Below are positions 8,480 through 16,569 of a stretch of DNA of 64,000 bases, piece after piece; the first letter of the stretch is position 1, and each line of letters opens with the position of its first letter. The stretch comes from Jeotgalibacillus terrae (lineage in GTDB: Bacteria > Bacillota > Bacilli > Bacillales > Jeotgalibacillaceae): the NCBI RefSeq assembly GCF_016908195.1, contig NZ_JAFBDK010000009.1:99167-163166 (forward strand). Reading direction: 5' to 3'. The notes beneath the pieces were generated by a model that saw only the letters and a program-made list of their open reading frames with translations, made no database searches and was not told the DNA's origin. The translations under genes were made by a program, and so were the position numbers.

Positions 8480-9196
8480 TTATTGCGCCTGGAATTGCTG
8501 GACTTCACCAATGATTTCCACATTTTCCGGAACGCGGAGGTGGATGACCTGAACGCCATATGAATAATGAAATCCTGACGACAGCCCCTCACGTTCTTCA
8601 CCGAGAAACGGCTGTACAGTAAGCGATGGATTATATTCCACGTAATTCAGATTGTTCTGTCCATAAACATTGCTGATTGTCAGCAGATTGTTCGAAAATG
8701 AAACGTCCGGCCGCACAATCTCATCTGTTATATCTATACCACTCAGTGTAAACGGTGTTTTATAAACCTCCATTTGAATTTGATCTTTTAACTGTCCATC
8801 AATCGTAACAACGATGAGAGGGTCCCCGTACTCCATCAAACCTTCCGGCAGTACTAAACTTGTGTAGGGAAATTCAACTGTTTTCTGTTCCTCAAGATAA
8901 GCAGGATCAATCTCATCAAACCTGTTCTGCATTGCCTTTTCATGTACTTCCCATCCTTCATTTTCAGAGATTATCTCAGCATCAGGTTCGGGGAACTCTT
9001 CCCCAGATGCAGGAAGGATATAATACACGGCCATAGAGATCACCAGCAGTGCTGTATATCCAATGAATATAGGCCTGACGATTTTTCTGCGCGGCTTTTT
9101 TTGTTTTACTGAAATACTGTTGTTTTTAGTTTTCAAAAACAGTGTAATGATCAAAATGATCAGTGCTAATGGAATTAACTGTGCGAGGATCATCAT
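8480..9196 (-). CDS. Membrane protein of the GntR/ABC-2 operon, unknown
   Basis: A 238-residue protein with an N-terminal hydrophobic helix (LAQLIPLALIILIITLFL), a Lys/Arg-rich loop and a second helix (PIFIGYTALLVISMAVYYIL), followed by a soluble domain of about 170 residues that would face outside. I recognise no family. Its start overlaps the stop of the permease gene by four bases, so it is translated with the transporter and is probably an accessory or sensing part of it. It is the last gene of the operon; the SAM riboswitch region lies about 90 bases beyond. A role like the membrane components of YtrABCDEF-type systems is possible but not shown. Confidence 0.6.
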   Translation of the reverse strand: MMILAQLIPLALIILIITLFLKTKNNSISVKQKKPRRKIVRPIFIGYTALLVISMAVYYILPASGEEFPEPDAEIISENEGWEVHEKAMQNRFDEIDPAYLEEQKTVEFPYTSLVLPEGLMEYGDPLIVVTIDGQLKDQIQMEVYKTPFTLSGIDITDEIVRPDVSFSNNLLTISNVYGQNNLNYVEYNPSLTVQPFLGEEREGLSSGFHYSYGVQVIHLRVPENVEIIGEVQQFQAQ

Positions 9197-9933
9197 ATTT
9201 CCCTCACCTCTTTTCTATTCATGAGTGCCACACCGCACACATATAGCACGAGTGCTGTACCAATTGTTTTAACTAAAAACAGGAAAACTGAAGGTTCCTG
9301 TGCATAAAAATCATAGCCAAACTCATAGATAAATAGCGGCCTCACCATCGTTGGTCCAAAAATCATAATCGGAACAATTGCAATAAAGTATTTACTGATC
9401 TGGATCAGCACGCCGAAAAAATACCCCACTGCTGATGCAAGCAGTAAATAACCTGTCATTGCCAAAAAAGTCAGCAGCAACTCTCCCGGAGCACCGACAC
9501 TTGCAAGTCCGGGATAAAATTCGATGTCTCTGAATAAGTAAACCGCCATATAGATCACATAGTTACTCATGACAGTGAATAAAGAAGCCGTCAGCACTGT
9601 GATAAGTAAGAGGATGCCATTTGAGACCTGGCTGATCATTCTCGTTGTTACATATGAAAAATCTTCATAGCGATAGCCTTTTGAGGTGATCAGCGCAGAT
9701 GAAACTAAAATCCAGAACACAGTGAACATAAACACTGCATCGTTGGAGAAAGATGAAATACTGAGTGAGAACATATCATCGGATGTGCTCATTCCGCCTG
9801 ACCCGATTGCTGAAAAGAAGATTGCAATTAACTGAATCACAACCAGACTTCTCCACAAATCCGCCATCGCATAACACTTATAGATAATCTGCTGGCGTAT
9901 GAGGTTACCCGTGCTGACTGTTGCTAAAGACAT
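9193..9933 (-). CDS. ABC-2-type transporter membrane subunit
   Basis: A 246-residue integral membrane protein with about six hydrophobic segments, for instance SLVVIQLIAIFFSAIG, ILLLITVLTASLFTVM and LLTFLAMTGYLLLASAVGYFFG. It is the presumed permease partner of the ATPase encoded just upstream, whose 3' end it overlaps by 29 bases. An ATG at 9933 has a GGGGG site eight bases upstream; a TTG two codons earlier is the alternative start. The substrate is unknown. Together with a YtrA-like regulator the set looks like the exporter or stress-response ABC systems controlled by small GntR proteins. Confidence 0.72.
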   Translation of the reverse strand: MSLATVSTGNLIRQQIIYKCYAMADLWRSLVVIQLIAIFFSAIGSGGMSTSDDMFSLSISSFSNDAVFMFTVFWILVSSALITSKGYRYEDFSYVTTRMISQVSNGILLLITVLTASLFTVMSNYVIYMAVYLFRDIEFYPGLASVGAPGELLLTFLAMTGYLLLASAVGYFFGVLIQISKYFIAIVPIMIFGPTMVRPLFIYEFGYDFYAQEPSVFLFLVKTIGTALVLYVCGVALMNRKEVREI

Positions 9934-10810
9934 CGTCAATTCCCCCTATATTTCTTCTCGTCAGATACACACAAAGATCACTTGCTGAGACAGGTGTAAA
10001 CCTGAGTCCTCCTGCAGCCGCCTTTTCAGCAGCAGTAAAATGGTTTTTGACAATCACAGTGGAGATGCTGCCCTGGTCTTCAAGGTGAGCAATGACATCC
10101 TGCTGCGCAGACCAGTTTTTTACTTCTCCGGCGGGCCCTGACACTGCCATCGCATATTCTTTTACCCCTTCAATTGGCAGGTGCAGCACCGTCCGTCCCC
10201 CATCAATCAGCAGCAGATCTTCAATCAGTTCATCAATTTCATCCAGATGGTGACTTGAGATCAGAATCGTTCGTGGATGAGCAAGGTAATCCTTCAGCAA
10301 GGCGCGGTAGAAATCTTTTCTCACTGATGCGTCCATCCCTGTCGTCGGCTCATCAAAAATTGTCAGCGGACACCGCGCGGCAAGTCCGAGAATCCCGTAA
10401 AACGTATTTTTCTGACCTTTTGATAAATAATCAGTACCAACCCTCATTGGAATACTGAAGTAATCAGCTAGGCGCTGTGCAAGCTGTGCGTCCCAGTTCG
10501 GATAAAAGCGGCTGTGGTGGTGAAGGATATCTTTTGTAGTTAGCGCATTGGAGAACATTGTGTACTCATCAAGATACATACTGTTCGCTGATACCTTCAG
10601 GCTATTAAAAGGATTTTCACCGAATACGCTGATCTCCCCGCCAGTCACTTTCAGATAACCTGCGATCGTTTTCATCAGGGTTGTCTTTCCGGAACCATTC
10701 CGCCCGACAATGCCGGTGATGGTATTTTCCTGAATGGTAAAATCAGCATCTTTTACACCCGCTCCGCCACTGTACCTTTTTTCAAGGTGACTGCATTCAA
10801 TAACCGTCAT
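9905..10810 (-). CDS. ABC transporter ATPase, YtrB-like
   Basis: A 301-residue ATPase. Walker A is GRNGSGKTT (about residue 36), the signature region is unusual, YLSKGQKNTFYG in place of LSGGQ, and Walker B is CPLTIFDEPTTGMD, followed by the switch histidine in ISSHHLDE. The C-terminal 80 residues after the nucleotide domain are a family-variable extension. It shares a 4-base overlap with the GntR gene upstream and overlaps the permease gene downstream, so the three are translationally coupled. The degenerate signature with SKG is typical of YtrB/ABC-2-type exporters. The cargo is unknown. Confidence 0.82.
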   Translation of the reverse strand: MTVIECSHLEKRYSGGAGVKDADFTIQENTITGIVGRNGSGKTTLMKTIAGYLKVTGGEISVFGENPFNSLKVSANSMYLDEYTMFSNALTTKDILHHHSRFYPNWDAQLAQRLADYFSIPMRVGTDYLSKGQKNTFYGILGLAARCPLTIFDEPTTGMDASVRKDFYRALLKDYLAHPRTILISSHHLDEIDELIEDLLLIDGGRTVLHLPIEGVKEYAMAVSGPAGEVKNWSAQQDVIAHLEDQGSISTVIVKNHFTAAEKAAAGGLRFTPVSASDLCVYLTRRNIGGIDDVFSNSQHG

Positions 10811-11190
10811 GATGATTCTCCTTTCCGGCGACTCTGCTCAAGCTGAATCATGTGGATCAGGTCCTGTTCTTTCACATTGAGGTGTTCCGCTTCAGCTACT
10901 ACATCTGATATGAGTGCGGATAATGTTTCATTGATTCTTCGGTGACGGATCTGTTCAGCCGCCTCTTCAGTTACAAACATTCCAAGTCCCCTTTTCTTAT
11001 ATAAAATCCCGGCATCTGCGAGTATGGTCAGTCCTTTTGCTGCTGTGGCCGGATTAATATTGAATTGATCGGCAAGCTGATATTGAGAAAACATTTTTTC
11101 ATGCGGTTTGAATCTTTCGTGTAAAATTTCTGTCTCAAGCCATTCAGCGATTTGTATGTAGATCGGTTTTGAGCTGTCATGGTTCAGCAT
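10807..11190 (-). CDS. GntR-family repressor, YtrA subfamily
   Basis: A 127-residue regulator with the winged-helix domain of GntR proteins (KPIYIQIAEWLETEIL, then the recognition helix region FNINPATAAKGLTILADAGIL and the wing KKRGLGMFV) and only a short C-terminal helical tail, as in the YtrA subfamily that lacks a large effector domain. The ATG at 11190 has GGAGG about 11 bases upstream; a GTG four codons earlier would overlap that site. It heads the ABC operon with a 4-base overlap. A near-perfect inverted repeat lies over its promoter, which points to autorepression relieved by an unknown, probably envelope-active, signal. Confidence 0.88.
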   Translation of the reverse strand: MLNHDSSKPIYIQIAEWLETEILHERFKPHEKMFSQYQLADQFNINPATAAKGLTILADAGILYKKRGLGMFVTEEAAEQIRHRRINETLSALISDVVAEAEHLNVKEQDLIHMIQLEQSRRKGESS

Positions 11191-11216
11191 GTGCGCAGTC
11201 ACCTCCTTGTTCTGAT

Positions 11217-11268
11217 ATAGTGCATTACTGTTGTAATGTACTATATACTAATTTGTAATGATTGGCAA
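11217..11268 (-). promoter_or_regulatory. Promoter and GntR operator of the ABC operon
   Basis: Minus strand: -35 TTGCCA (11268-11263), 17-base spacer, -10 TATAGT (11245-11240). From 11244 to 11217 runs an inverted repeat, ATAGTACATTAC, four bases, then its arm, matching in 11 of 12 positions. The repeat covers the -10 and the start region, where bound GntR protein would block RNA polymerase. The spacing to the GntR start is about 27 bases. Confidence 0.8.
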
Positions 11269-11319
11269 TAGTTGTTTGTGGAAATTGTTGGGCTGATGAG
11301 GGTGTGAGGGAGGGGACGG

Positions 11320-11445
11320 GTTCGGGGTATAACTTAGGTTGTTCGCGATATAACCTTTTGTGTTCGGCGTATCTGACCTGATGTTCGACAGATAACATCG
11401 TTGGTTCGACACTCATCCCCGTATGTTCGACACTTCATGTAAAAA
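11320..11445 (+). repeat. 21-bp-phased tandem array, GTTCG type
   Basis: GTTCG begins at 11320, 11341, 11362, 11383, 11404 and 11425: five consecutive spacings of exactly 21 bp. The rest of each unit is looser, with CATATAAC-like sequence after GTTCG in most copies. The array lies between the terminator of the antiporter gene and the GntR promoter. No open reading frame of note explains it, though translated on the minus strand it gives a seven-residue periodicity. Confidence 0.85.
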
Positions 11446-11473
11446 GACCTATACCACTCATCCCTTCCCAAAA

Positions 11474-11502
11474 CAAAAAAACCGCACAAATGTGCAGTTT
11501 TT
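11474..11502 (-). terminator. Rho-independent terminator of the antiporter gene
   Basis: ACTGCACA and TGTGCGGT pair around a TT loop and are followed by a T run on the minus strand; an A run on the other side makes it partly bidirectional. Confidence 0.85.
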
Positions 11503-11516
11503 CCGACAAATCATAT

Positions 11517-12704
11517 TCACGATTTCAACAGCTTTGCCAGTGGATGTACCCCCACACTCTGAATAAATAATGAGAGCAATACAGCGATAAAGGCTACTGT
11601 CATGACGGTTTCTGTTCCGCCGGTGTCTGAAGCTTCAAGGATCAGCAGCAACACAACAGACATTGTTCCTTTCACACCGCCGAATGAAATCAGCAGTGAT
11701 TCCTTCCATGAGATGCTTTTACGGATAGGCGGCACACTCTGAGATGTAAGCAGCACAATTACTGTTCTGATCACTAGTGAAAGAACAAACACAACTACTG
11801 CAAAACCAAACCACTCCCATTTCAGATGTTCGACAGCCGTATAACCGATCAGCAAAAAGACCAGCGATAAGAGTGTCGGCTCCACCACATCCCAAAAATG
11901 GTCCAGAGACTCTCTGTAGTGGTCTTCTTTATTAATTCTGTTAAATTCCCATGACAGCATGAGTCCGGCTGCCACTGTGGCGAGCACCCCTGAAATACCG
12001 AATGATTCTGCTAGCAGGAATAACCCGTAAGCCATGACGATACTCAGCATGACCTGGTATTCCTGATGATGCGTAAAATGCACTGCGCGGCTGACAACCC
12101 AGCCGAATACAATACCGATTAGCGCTCCACCGATTGCTACGTACAGAAATTCTCCCATGAATGAAAAGAACGAAAACGATTCACTTCCCTGATGAATGGA
12201 TAACAGGGTCGCAAAAATGACATAACTCGTTCCGTCATTGATCAGCGATTCTCCTTCCACCACATCACCAACCATTTCGTTATCCAGTGATTTATGTAAA
12301 ATGGATGTGACAGAAACCGGATCAGTCGGTGTAAGAATAGCTGCAATCAGCAGTGCCTCTGTAAAGCTCAGCGTGACGAACAATGAAGCTGTCAGATAAA
12401 TAACGCCGCCAAGACCAAGTACAGTGAGCATCAGACCTGCTGTACTCAATAATACAATTGACCAGCTGTTTGCCTTCAGAGCACCGACAGAAAATTTATA
12501 TGCTGAAATAAATAACAGCGCGGGCAAAATCACTTCATACAGCGTCACCTCAGACAGTTCAATGCCTTTAAAGAATGGAATAAAGTATAGAATCATCCCT
12601 ACACCCACAAGAACGGGCGGCCGGGGAAATACTTGCGTCAGTTTATCGATCGTAAAGATGATGTAGCCGATCAGCAGAAGTATAACAACCTGAGCCGGTT
12701 CCAT
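11517..12704 (-). CDS. Na+/H+ antiporter, CPA1 family
   Basis: A 395-residue membrane protein with 10-12 hydrophobic helices, of the cation:proton antiporter 1 (NhaP/NHE-like) family. The ion-site motif AAILTPTDPVSVTSIL and the following GESLINDGTSYVIF are typical; the aspartates there are the expected ion ligands. The GGVKGTMSVVLLL segment near the C terminus is the conserved GG(V/I)RG-like motif. It exchanges Na+ (or K+) for protons and supports pH and salt tolerance. No C-terminal cytosolic regulatory domain is present, so it is at the short end of the family. It may be co-transcribed with the SDR gene 12 bases upstream. Confidence 0.88.
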   Translation of the reverse strand: MEPAQVVILLLIGYIIFTIDKLTQVFPRPPVLVGVGMILYFIPFFKGIELSEVTLYEVILPALLFISAYKFSVGALKANSWSIVLLSTAGLMLTVLGLGGVIYLTASLFVTLSFTEALLIAAILTPTDPVSVTSILHKSLDNEMVGDVVEGESLINDGTSYVIFATLLSIHQGSESFSFFSFMGEFLYVAIGGALIGIVFGWVVSRAVHFTHHQEYQVMLSIVMAYGLFLLAESFGISGVLATVAAGLMLSWEFNRINKEDHYRESLDHFWDVVEPTLLSLVFLLIGYTAVEHLKWEWFGFAVVVFVLSLVIRTVIVLLTSQSVPPIRKSISWKESLLISFGGVKGTMSVVLLLILEASDTGGTETVMTVAFIAVLLSLFIQSVGVHPLAKLLKS

Positions 12705-12716
12705 ATGATCACCTCC

Positions 12717-13514
12717 TTATCTCATGACGGCGCCGCCTGATATTTTAACAGATTCACCAATGATGTTTTCAGCTGCATCAGAAAGTAAAAAGATGATCGT
12801 TCTTGCGACTTCTTCAGGCTGCGTGATTCTTCCTGAAGGTAATCCTTCTTCCACGATTTTCATCTGTTCTTCAAATGAACGGTCTGCGCGGTCAGCTTTT
12901 TTCTGAATTGCATTACGACCCATTTCTGTATCCACAAATCCCGGGCAGACTGCATTGACTCTGACACCATGCGCTGCTGCTTCATGGGCAAATGCCTGTG
13001 TGAATGCAATGACAGCAAATTTCGACGCTGCATATGCTGTGTTTCCGTGAGTAGCCCTCAGTCCTGATAATGATGAGACATTGACCACTGCACCACTATT
13101 CGCTTTTTTCATGTCAGGATAGATCAGCTGTGTGAGTGCAACTGTTGAAAAGTAGTTCAGCTCCATCACTTTTTTCATATCTTCTTCTGAAAGTTCCTCA
13201 ACCGGTCCGCCTCCTGATATACCAGCTGAATTAACGAGTCCGGTAACTGGTCCAGCATGCTCCGTTGCCTGATCATGCAGTTTCCCCCGGTCTCCTGATT
13301 CGTTCAGGTCAGCAGCGACGGTCAGCAGTTTATCAGCGATCCCTTCCTGCTCACACGCGGATTTCAACTCATCCAGCTTATCTTTGTTACGTCCTGCAGC
13401 GGTGACAGAAGCACCTGTTTTTAACAATTCTTTTACCGTGTGCCAGCCGATTCCTCCTGTTGCGCCTGTCACTAAAATATGTTGATGTTCCAAACCGTCC
13501 TGTGCAAATATCAT
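12717..13514 (-). CDS. Short-chain dehydrogenase/reductase
   Basis: A 265-residue classical SDR. The cofactor motif TGATGGIGWH is near residue 17, NSAG near 90, the catalytic serine in VNVSSLSG, and YAASK gives the Tyr and Lys of the active site; the C-terminal VCPGFVDTEMG loop is also typical. Basic residues after the first beta strand (AAGRNKDKL) suggest NADP preference. The frame is open 18 codons further, but AGGAGG sits just before the ATG at 13514. Substrate unknown. It ends 12 bases before the antiporter gene. Confidence 0.88.
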   Translation of the reverse strand: MIFAQDGLEHQHILVTGATGGIGWHTVKELLKTGASVTAAGRNKDKLDELKSACEQEGIADKLLTVAADLNESGDRGKLHDQATEHAGPVTGLVNSAGISGGGPVEELSEEDMKKVMELNYFSTVALTQLIYPDMKKANSGAVVNVSSLSGLRATHGNTAYAASKFAVIAFTQAFAHEAAAHGVRVNAVCPGFVDTEMGRNAIQKKADRADRSFEEQMKIVEEGLPSGRITQPEEVARTIIFLLSDAAENIIGESVKISGGAVMR

Positions 13515-13569
13515 CTGATTTCCTCCTAAAGTGCATTTAGAAGTCTTTACCACTCTTACACAAGACAAA

Positions 13570-13600
13570 ACAAAAGCTGCACCTTTTTACAGGTACAGCA
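13570..13600 (-). terminator. Rho-independent terminator after metC
   Basis: GCTGTACCT and AGGTGCAGC pair around a short loop with a U-rich tail (TTTTGTTTTG) on the minus strand, just after the metC stop codon. Confidence 0.75.
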
Positions 13601-13607
13601 TTTCGGC

Positions 13608-14777
13608 TTAGATCGTTAATGTCTGGTAAGCCGCTACTTTATCAAGAGCCTGGCGCAGGTCTTGAAGCAGGTCGTCAGCGTCCTCGAGTCCAACCGACAG
13701 GCGGAGAAGGCCTGACGTGATCCCGCGTGATTCACGCTCAGCAGGCGGCATTGCTGCGTGACTCATCGTAGCGGGATAAGACAGGATAGATTCCACTGCC
13801 CCCAGGCTGACAGCAAACACAGGAATGTTCATCGCTTCAACGAGCACGCCTGCACTCTTTTTGTCAGGCAGCCTGAAAGAGAGAACCGCCCCTGCGCCGG
13901 TCGATTGGCGTTGATGGATGTGATACCCTGCGTGAAATGAAAATCCAGGGTAATAGACTTCATCTATAAGCGGATGATGATGCAGGAACTGGGCGATCTG
14001 ACTTGCAGATTCGGATGACTGCTTCAGCCGTACGCTGAGCGTCTTTAATCCGCGCAGCAAAAGCCAGCTGTCCTGTACACCTAATATAGAGCCGAATGAG
14101 TTCTGTATAAACTTTAAGCGGTCTGCCACTTCCGGATCTTTTACAGCGGCAAGCCCTGCCACCACATCACTGTGACCTGACAGGAATTTTGTTGCACTAT
14201 GCAAAACGACGTCAGCACCAAGGTCAAGCGGTTTTTGATAAAGCGGCGTCATAAACGTGTTATCAACGAACGTCAAGCATCCGTGTGCCTTCGCTACTTT
14301 AGCCACACCTTCTATATCCGTAATGTTCAGTGTCGGATTGGATGGCGTCTCGACGTAAATGACTTTTGTATTCGGCTGTACATTACGGGCCGTTTCATCA
14401 AGGTCTGTCATATCAATAAATGAATGGTCAATGTCAAAACGGGTCAACACTTCTGTAATCATTCTATATGTCCCGCCGTAGACATCCTTGGAGACAAGCA
14501 CATGGTCCCCTGCTGACAGAAGCATGAATGCGGAAGAGATCGCAGCCATGCCTGAAGCAAAAGCAAAGCCTGCATGTGCGTTTTCAAGGTCTGCAATTGT
14601 TGCTTCGAGCGATTCACGTGTCGGGTTGCCTGAGCGGCTATAATCATACGGGCCGAATTCATCAATGGATTGCTGATGATAAGTGGATGAATAGTGAAGC
14701 GGCACATTAACCGCACCTGTCTGCTTATCGATATAGGATGGCTGGTGAAGTAACTTTGTATCAAAATGATGCGTCAT
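13608..14777 (-). CDS. metC: Cystathionine beta-lyase
   Basis: A 389-residue PLP enzyme of the Cys/Met metabolism family, cleaving cystathionine to homocysteine, pyruvate and ammonia. Marks are YDYSRSGNPTR, SGMAAISSAF, DVYGGTYR, VDNTFMTP, and the PLP lysine in HSATKFLSGHSD. Size and the pairing with the preceding gene match B. subtilis metI-metC. Its first codons overlap the metI stop by four bases. Gamma-synthase and beta-lyase are close relatives, so the assignment of metC rather than metI to this member rests on gene order and on overall resemblance to B. subtilis MetC. Confidence 0.88.
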   Translation of the reverse strand: MTHHFDTKLLHQPSYIDKQTGAVNVPLHYSSTYHQQSIDEFGPYDYSRSGNPTRESLEATIADLENAHAGFAFASGMAAISSAFMLLSAGDHVLVSKDVYGGTYRMITEVLTRFDIDHSFIDMTDLDETARNVQPNTKVIYVETPSNPTLNITDIEGVAKVAKAHGCLTFVDNTFMTPLYQKPLDLGADVVLHSATKFLSGHSDVVAGLAAVKDPEVADRLKFIQNSFGSILGVQDSWLLLRGLKTLSVRLKQSSESASQIAQFLHHHPLIDEVYYPGFSFHAGYHIHQRQSTGAGAVLSFRLPDKKSAGVLVEAMNIPVFAVSLGAVESILSYPATMSHAAMPPAERESRGITSGLLRLSVGLEDADDLLQDLRQALDKVAAYQTLTI

Positions 14778-15892
14778 AATCGATCTCCTCCCCGTTCAGC
14801 CGCTTCAAGCGCCTGTTTCAAATCATTGATTAAGTCCTCAGGCTGTTCAATACCAACAGAAAATCTGAGCAGTCTGCTGCAGATTCCTTTCGCTTCACGT
14901 TCTGCTTCAGGAATATCAGCATGTGTCTGTGTTGCAGGGTACGTAATAAAACTCTCAACGCCTCCCAGGCTTTCAGCGAATGAAATAATGTCAATTGATC
15001 TTAAGAATGGATCTATCCAGTCAGCCTCTTTCAGTCTGAAAGATACCATTCCGCCGATTCCCGGATAAATGACATCTGTGACCTGACTTTGCGTTTCAAG
15101 AAATGAAGCTGTCTTTGCGGCATTATCCTGATGGCGGTCCATTCTGAGCGCGAGCGTCTTCATTCCTCTGATCAGTAACCATGAGTCCATCGGCGATAAT
15201 ACTGCTCCTGCCCCGTTGTGCATCGCAAACAGCTTCTCACATATCTCTTCACCTTTAGCAGCAACGAGTCCGGCGAGCACATCATTGTGACCCCCGAGGT
15301 ACTTGGTTGCACTATGAATCACAATGTCTGCACCAAGCTCAATCGGCCGCTGCAAGTATGGTGTTAAAAATGTATTATCCACAATCAGGTGTATACCTTT
15401 TTCTTTTGTAAAATTTGCTGCTCTTTTAATATCAGTCGTTTTCATCAGCGGGTTGGTAGGCGTTTCAACAAAAACAGCCTTCACCCGCTCCGTACAGGCT
15501 GCAAGTAGTGCATCTGCGTCATTCGTATCTACATACACGAATGTGATTCCGTAGTGGCTGCTGTAATGATCAAAAAGCCGGTAAGTCCCTCCATACAGAT
15601 CATCAGAAGCAAGAATCACATCTCCAGGCTTATATAAAGAAAGTACGAGCTGGACAGCTGCCATACCAGAACTTGTAGCAAATCCCTGATCTGCACCCTC
15701 AAGTGCTGCAATTCCTTCTTCTAAAATCGCTCTCGTTGGATTCTTCGTTCTTGTGTAGTCATAGCCGGTTGATTGTCCGATGCCGTCGTGTCTGTAAGCC
15801 GTTGATAAATAAATCGGCGGGTTTACTGTCCCTGTTGCGCTTTCGCTTTTATTGCCAAGCTGAGCCAGGATGGTTTCGATTGATGTTGTCAT
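14774..15892 (-). CDS. metI: Cystathionine gamma-synthase / O-acetylhomoserine thiolyase
   Basis: A 372-residue PLP enzyme that condenses an activated homoserine with cysteine (or sulfide). Marks are YDYTRTKNPTRAILE, SSGMAAVQLVLSL, DLYGGTYRLFD, VDNTFLTPYLQRP and the PLP lysine in HSATKYLGGHND. It matches MetI of B. subtilis in size and in being the first gene behind a SAM-I riboswitch. Together with metC it gives a transsulfuration route that parallels MetY elsewhere in the window. An AGGAG site precedes the ATG. Confidence 0.9.
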   Translation of the reverse strand: MTTSIETILAQLGNKSESATGTVNPPIYLSTAYRHDGIGQSTGYDYTRTKNPTRAILEEGIAALEGADQGFATSSGMAAVQLVLSLYKPGDVILASDDLYGGTYRLFDHYSSHYGITFVYVDTNDADALLAACTERVKAVFVETPTNPLMKTTDIKRAANFTKEKGIHLIVDNTFLTPYLQRPIELGADIVIHSATKYLGGHNDVLAGLVAAKGEEICEKLFAMHNGAGAVLSPMDSWLLIRGMKTLALRMDRHQDNAAKTASFLETQSQVTDVIYPGIGGMVSFRLKEADWIDPFLRSIDIISFAESLGGVESFITYPATQTHADIPEAEREAKGICSRLLRFSVGIEQPEDLINDLKQALEAAERGGDRL

Positions 15893-15925
15893 GAAAAGCA
15901 GCTCCTTTAGCGTCTGTATATACAG

Positions 15926-16075
15926 GAAAAGACCTTCTGATAAGAGAAGGTCTTTGAATACGTTCTTCTTATCTTCAGGCTGATTTGCCTGCTGGAATTA
16001 GCACCGTGCACTGCCGGTTGCTGAGGTTTCAAAGGGCCAGTCCCTCCACCTCTCTTGATAAGTTATGAAATTGTC
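15926..16075 (-). promoter_or_regulatory. SAM-I (S-box) riboswitch with terminator, upstream of metI
   Basis: On the minus strand: CTTATCAAGAGAGGTGG, GAGGGACTGGCCC, CAGCAACCGGCA, and GGTGCTAATTCC, closed by GATAAG. Downstream, AAAGACCTTCT and AGAAGGTCTTT (15927-15955) form a strong hairpin with a short T tract. High SAM would terminate transcription before metI-metC. Confidence 0.95.
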
Positions 16076-16175
16076 AGAAAATAATAGTTGTTGTATAGCC
16101 TACATCATATTGAGAGATTGTGCAAGATTTTTCATGAATTTTTTTGGAGTGGGCTTGTGGGGCGAGCTCAGTATG

Positions 16176-16352
16176 TGTCCGGTAAATTTGTGGATGTGAC
16201 CTGTAAAACTCCGGTTCTGACCTGTAAAAGTCGTGACCTGACCCATAATAACGATAGTTTGATTTTTATGACCGCTAACTGATTGAATCTGACCGGCAAA
16301 TATTCAGTTCTGACCTGTAAAACAGCCGATGTGACCGGTAAAAAAACCTACC
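16176..16352 (+). repeat. 21-bp-phased tandem array, TGACCTGTAAAA type, two blocks
   Basis: TGACC (TGTCC in the first copy) begins at 16176, 16197, 16218 and 16239, each exactly 21 bp apart, then after 51 bp at 16290, 16311 and 16332, again 21 bp apart. A weak TGATT at 16260 keeps the phase of the first block. Most copies continue as TGTAAAA or GGTAAA. It lies between the promoter region of the metI riboswitch and the terminator at 16383-16416. No gene is seen in 16076-16382. Confidence 0.85.
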
Positions 16353-16379
16353 TCTCCCTCACCACTACAAAAACCACAT

Positions 16380-16530
16380 AAAAACCGGATGCTGGTGTCA
16401 GGCAGCATCCGGTTAAGGGAGGGGGCGTCGCTTTCTTCGAGCCCTGGACATAAAAAGCCGGTGCGAAACGACTGTTTATGGGCATATATAGTAAGTGCGA
16501 CGTTTTATCTTTTAATTGAGAATGAATCTC
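16380..16530 (-). ncRNA. Candidate Fur-regulated small RNA, FsrA-like
   Basis: A transcript of about 150 bases is predicted from a promoter just past the amidotransferase gene (start near 16530) to a strong terminator: ACCGGATGCTG and CAGCATCCGGT, then TTTTTAT on the minus strand (16416-16383). Just before the terminator stem the RNA would carry a C-rich single-stranded stretch, CGCCCCCUCCCUU (about 16427-16415), able to pair with Shine-Dalgarno sequences. No open reading frame explains the segment. The Fur-like box at the start site, C-rich stretch and terminator resemble the plan of FsrA, the iron-sparing sRNA of B. subtilis. Homology to FsrA is inferred from layout only. Confidence 0.55.
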
Positions 16531-16565
16531 ATTATTATTGTATACACAATTCAGATCGTTGTCCA
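16517..16565 (-). promoter_or_regulatory. Promoter with Fur-box-like operator
   Basis: Minus strand: -35 TGGACA (16565-16560), exactly 17 bases, -10 TACAAT (16542-16537). From 16531 to 16517 runs TGAGATTCATTCTCA, matching the 7-1-7 Fur consensus of B. subtilis at about 12 of 14 fixed positions, placed across the expected start site. It drives the segment toward the terminator at 16383, not a protein gene. Confidence 0.6.
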
Positions 16566-16569
16566 GTGT

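Noticed and set aside
11320..11445. CRISPR array
   Set aside because: Units are short and diverged, there are no identical direct repeats of 24-40 bp with unique spacers, and no cas genes are nearby.
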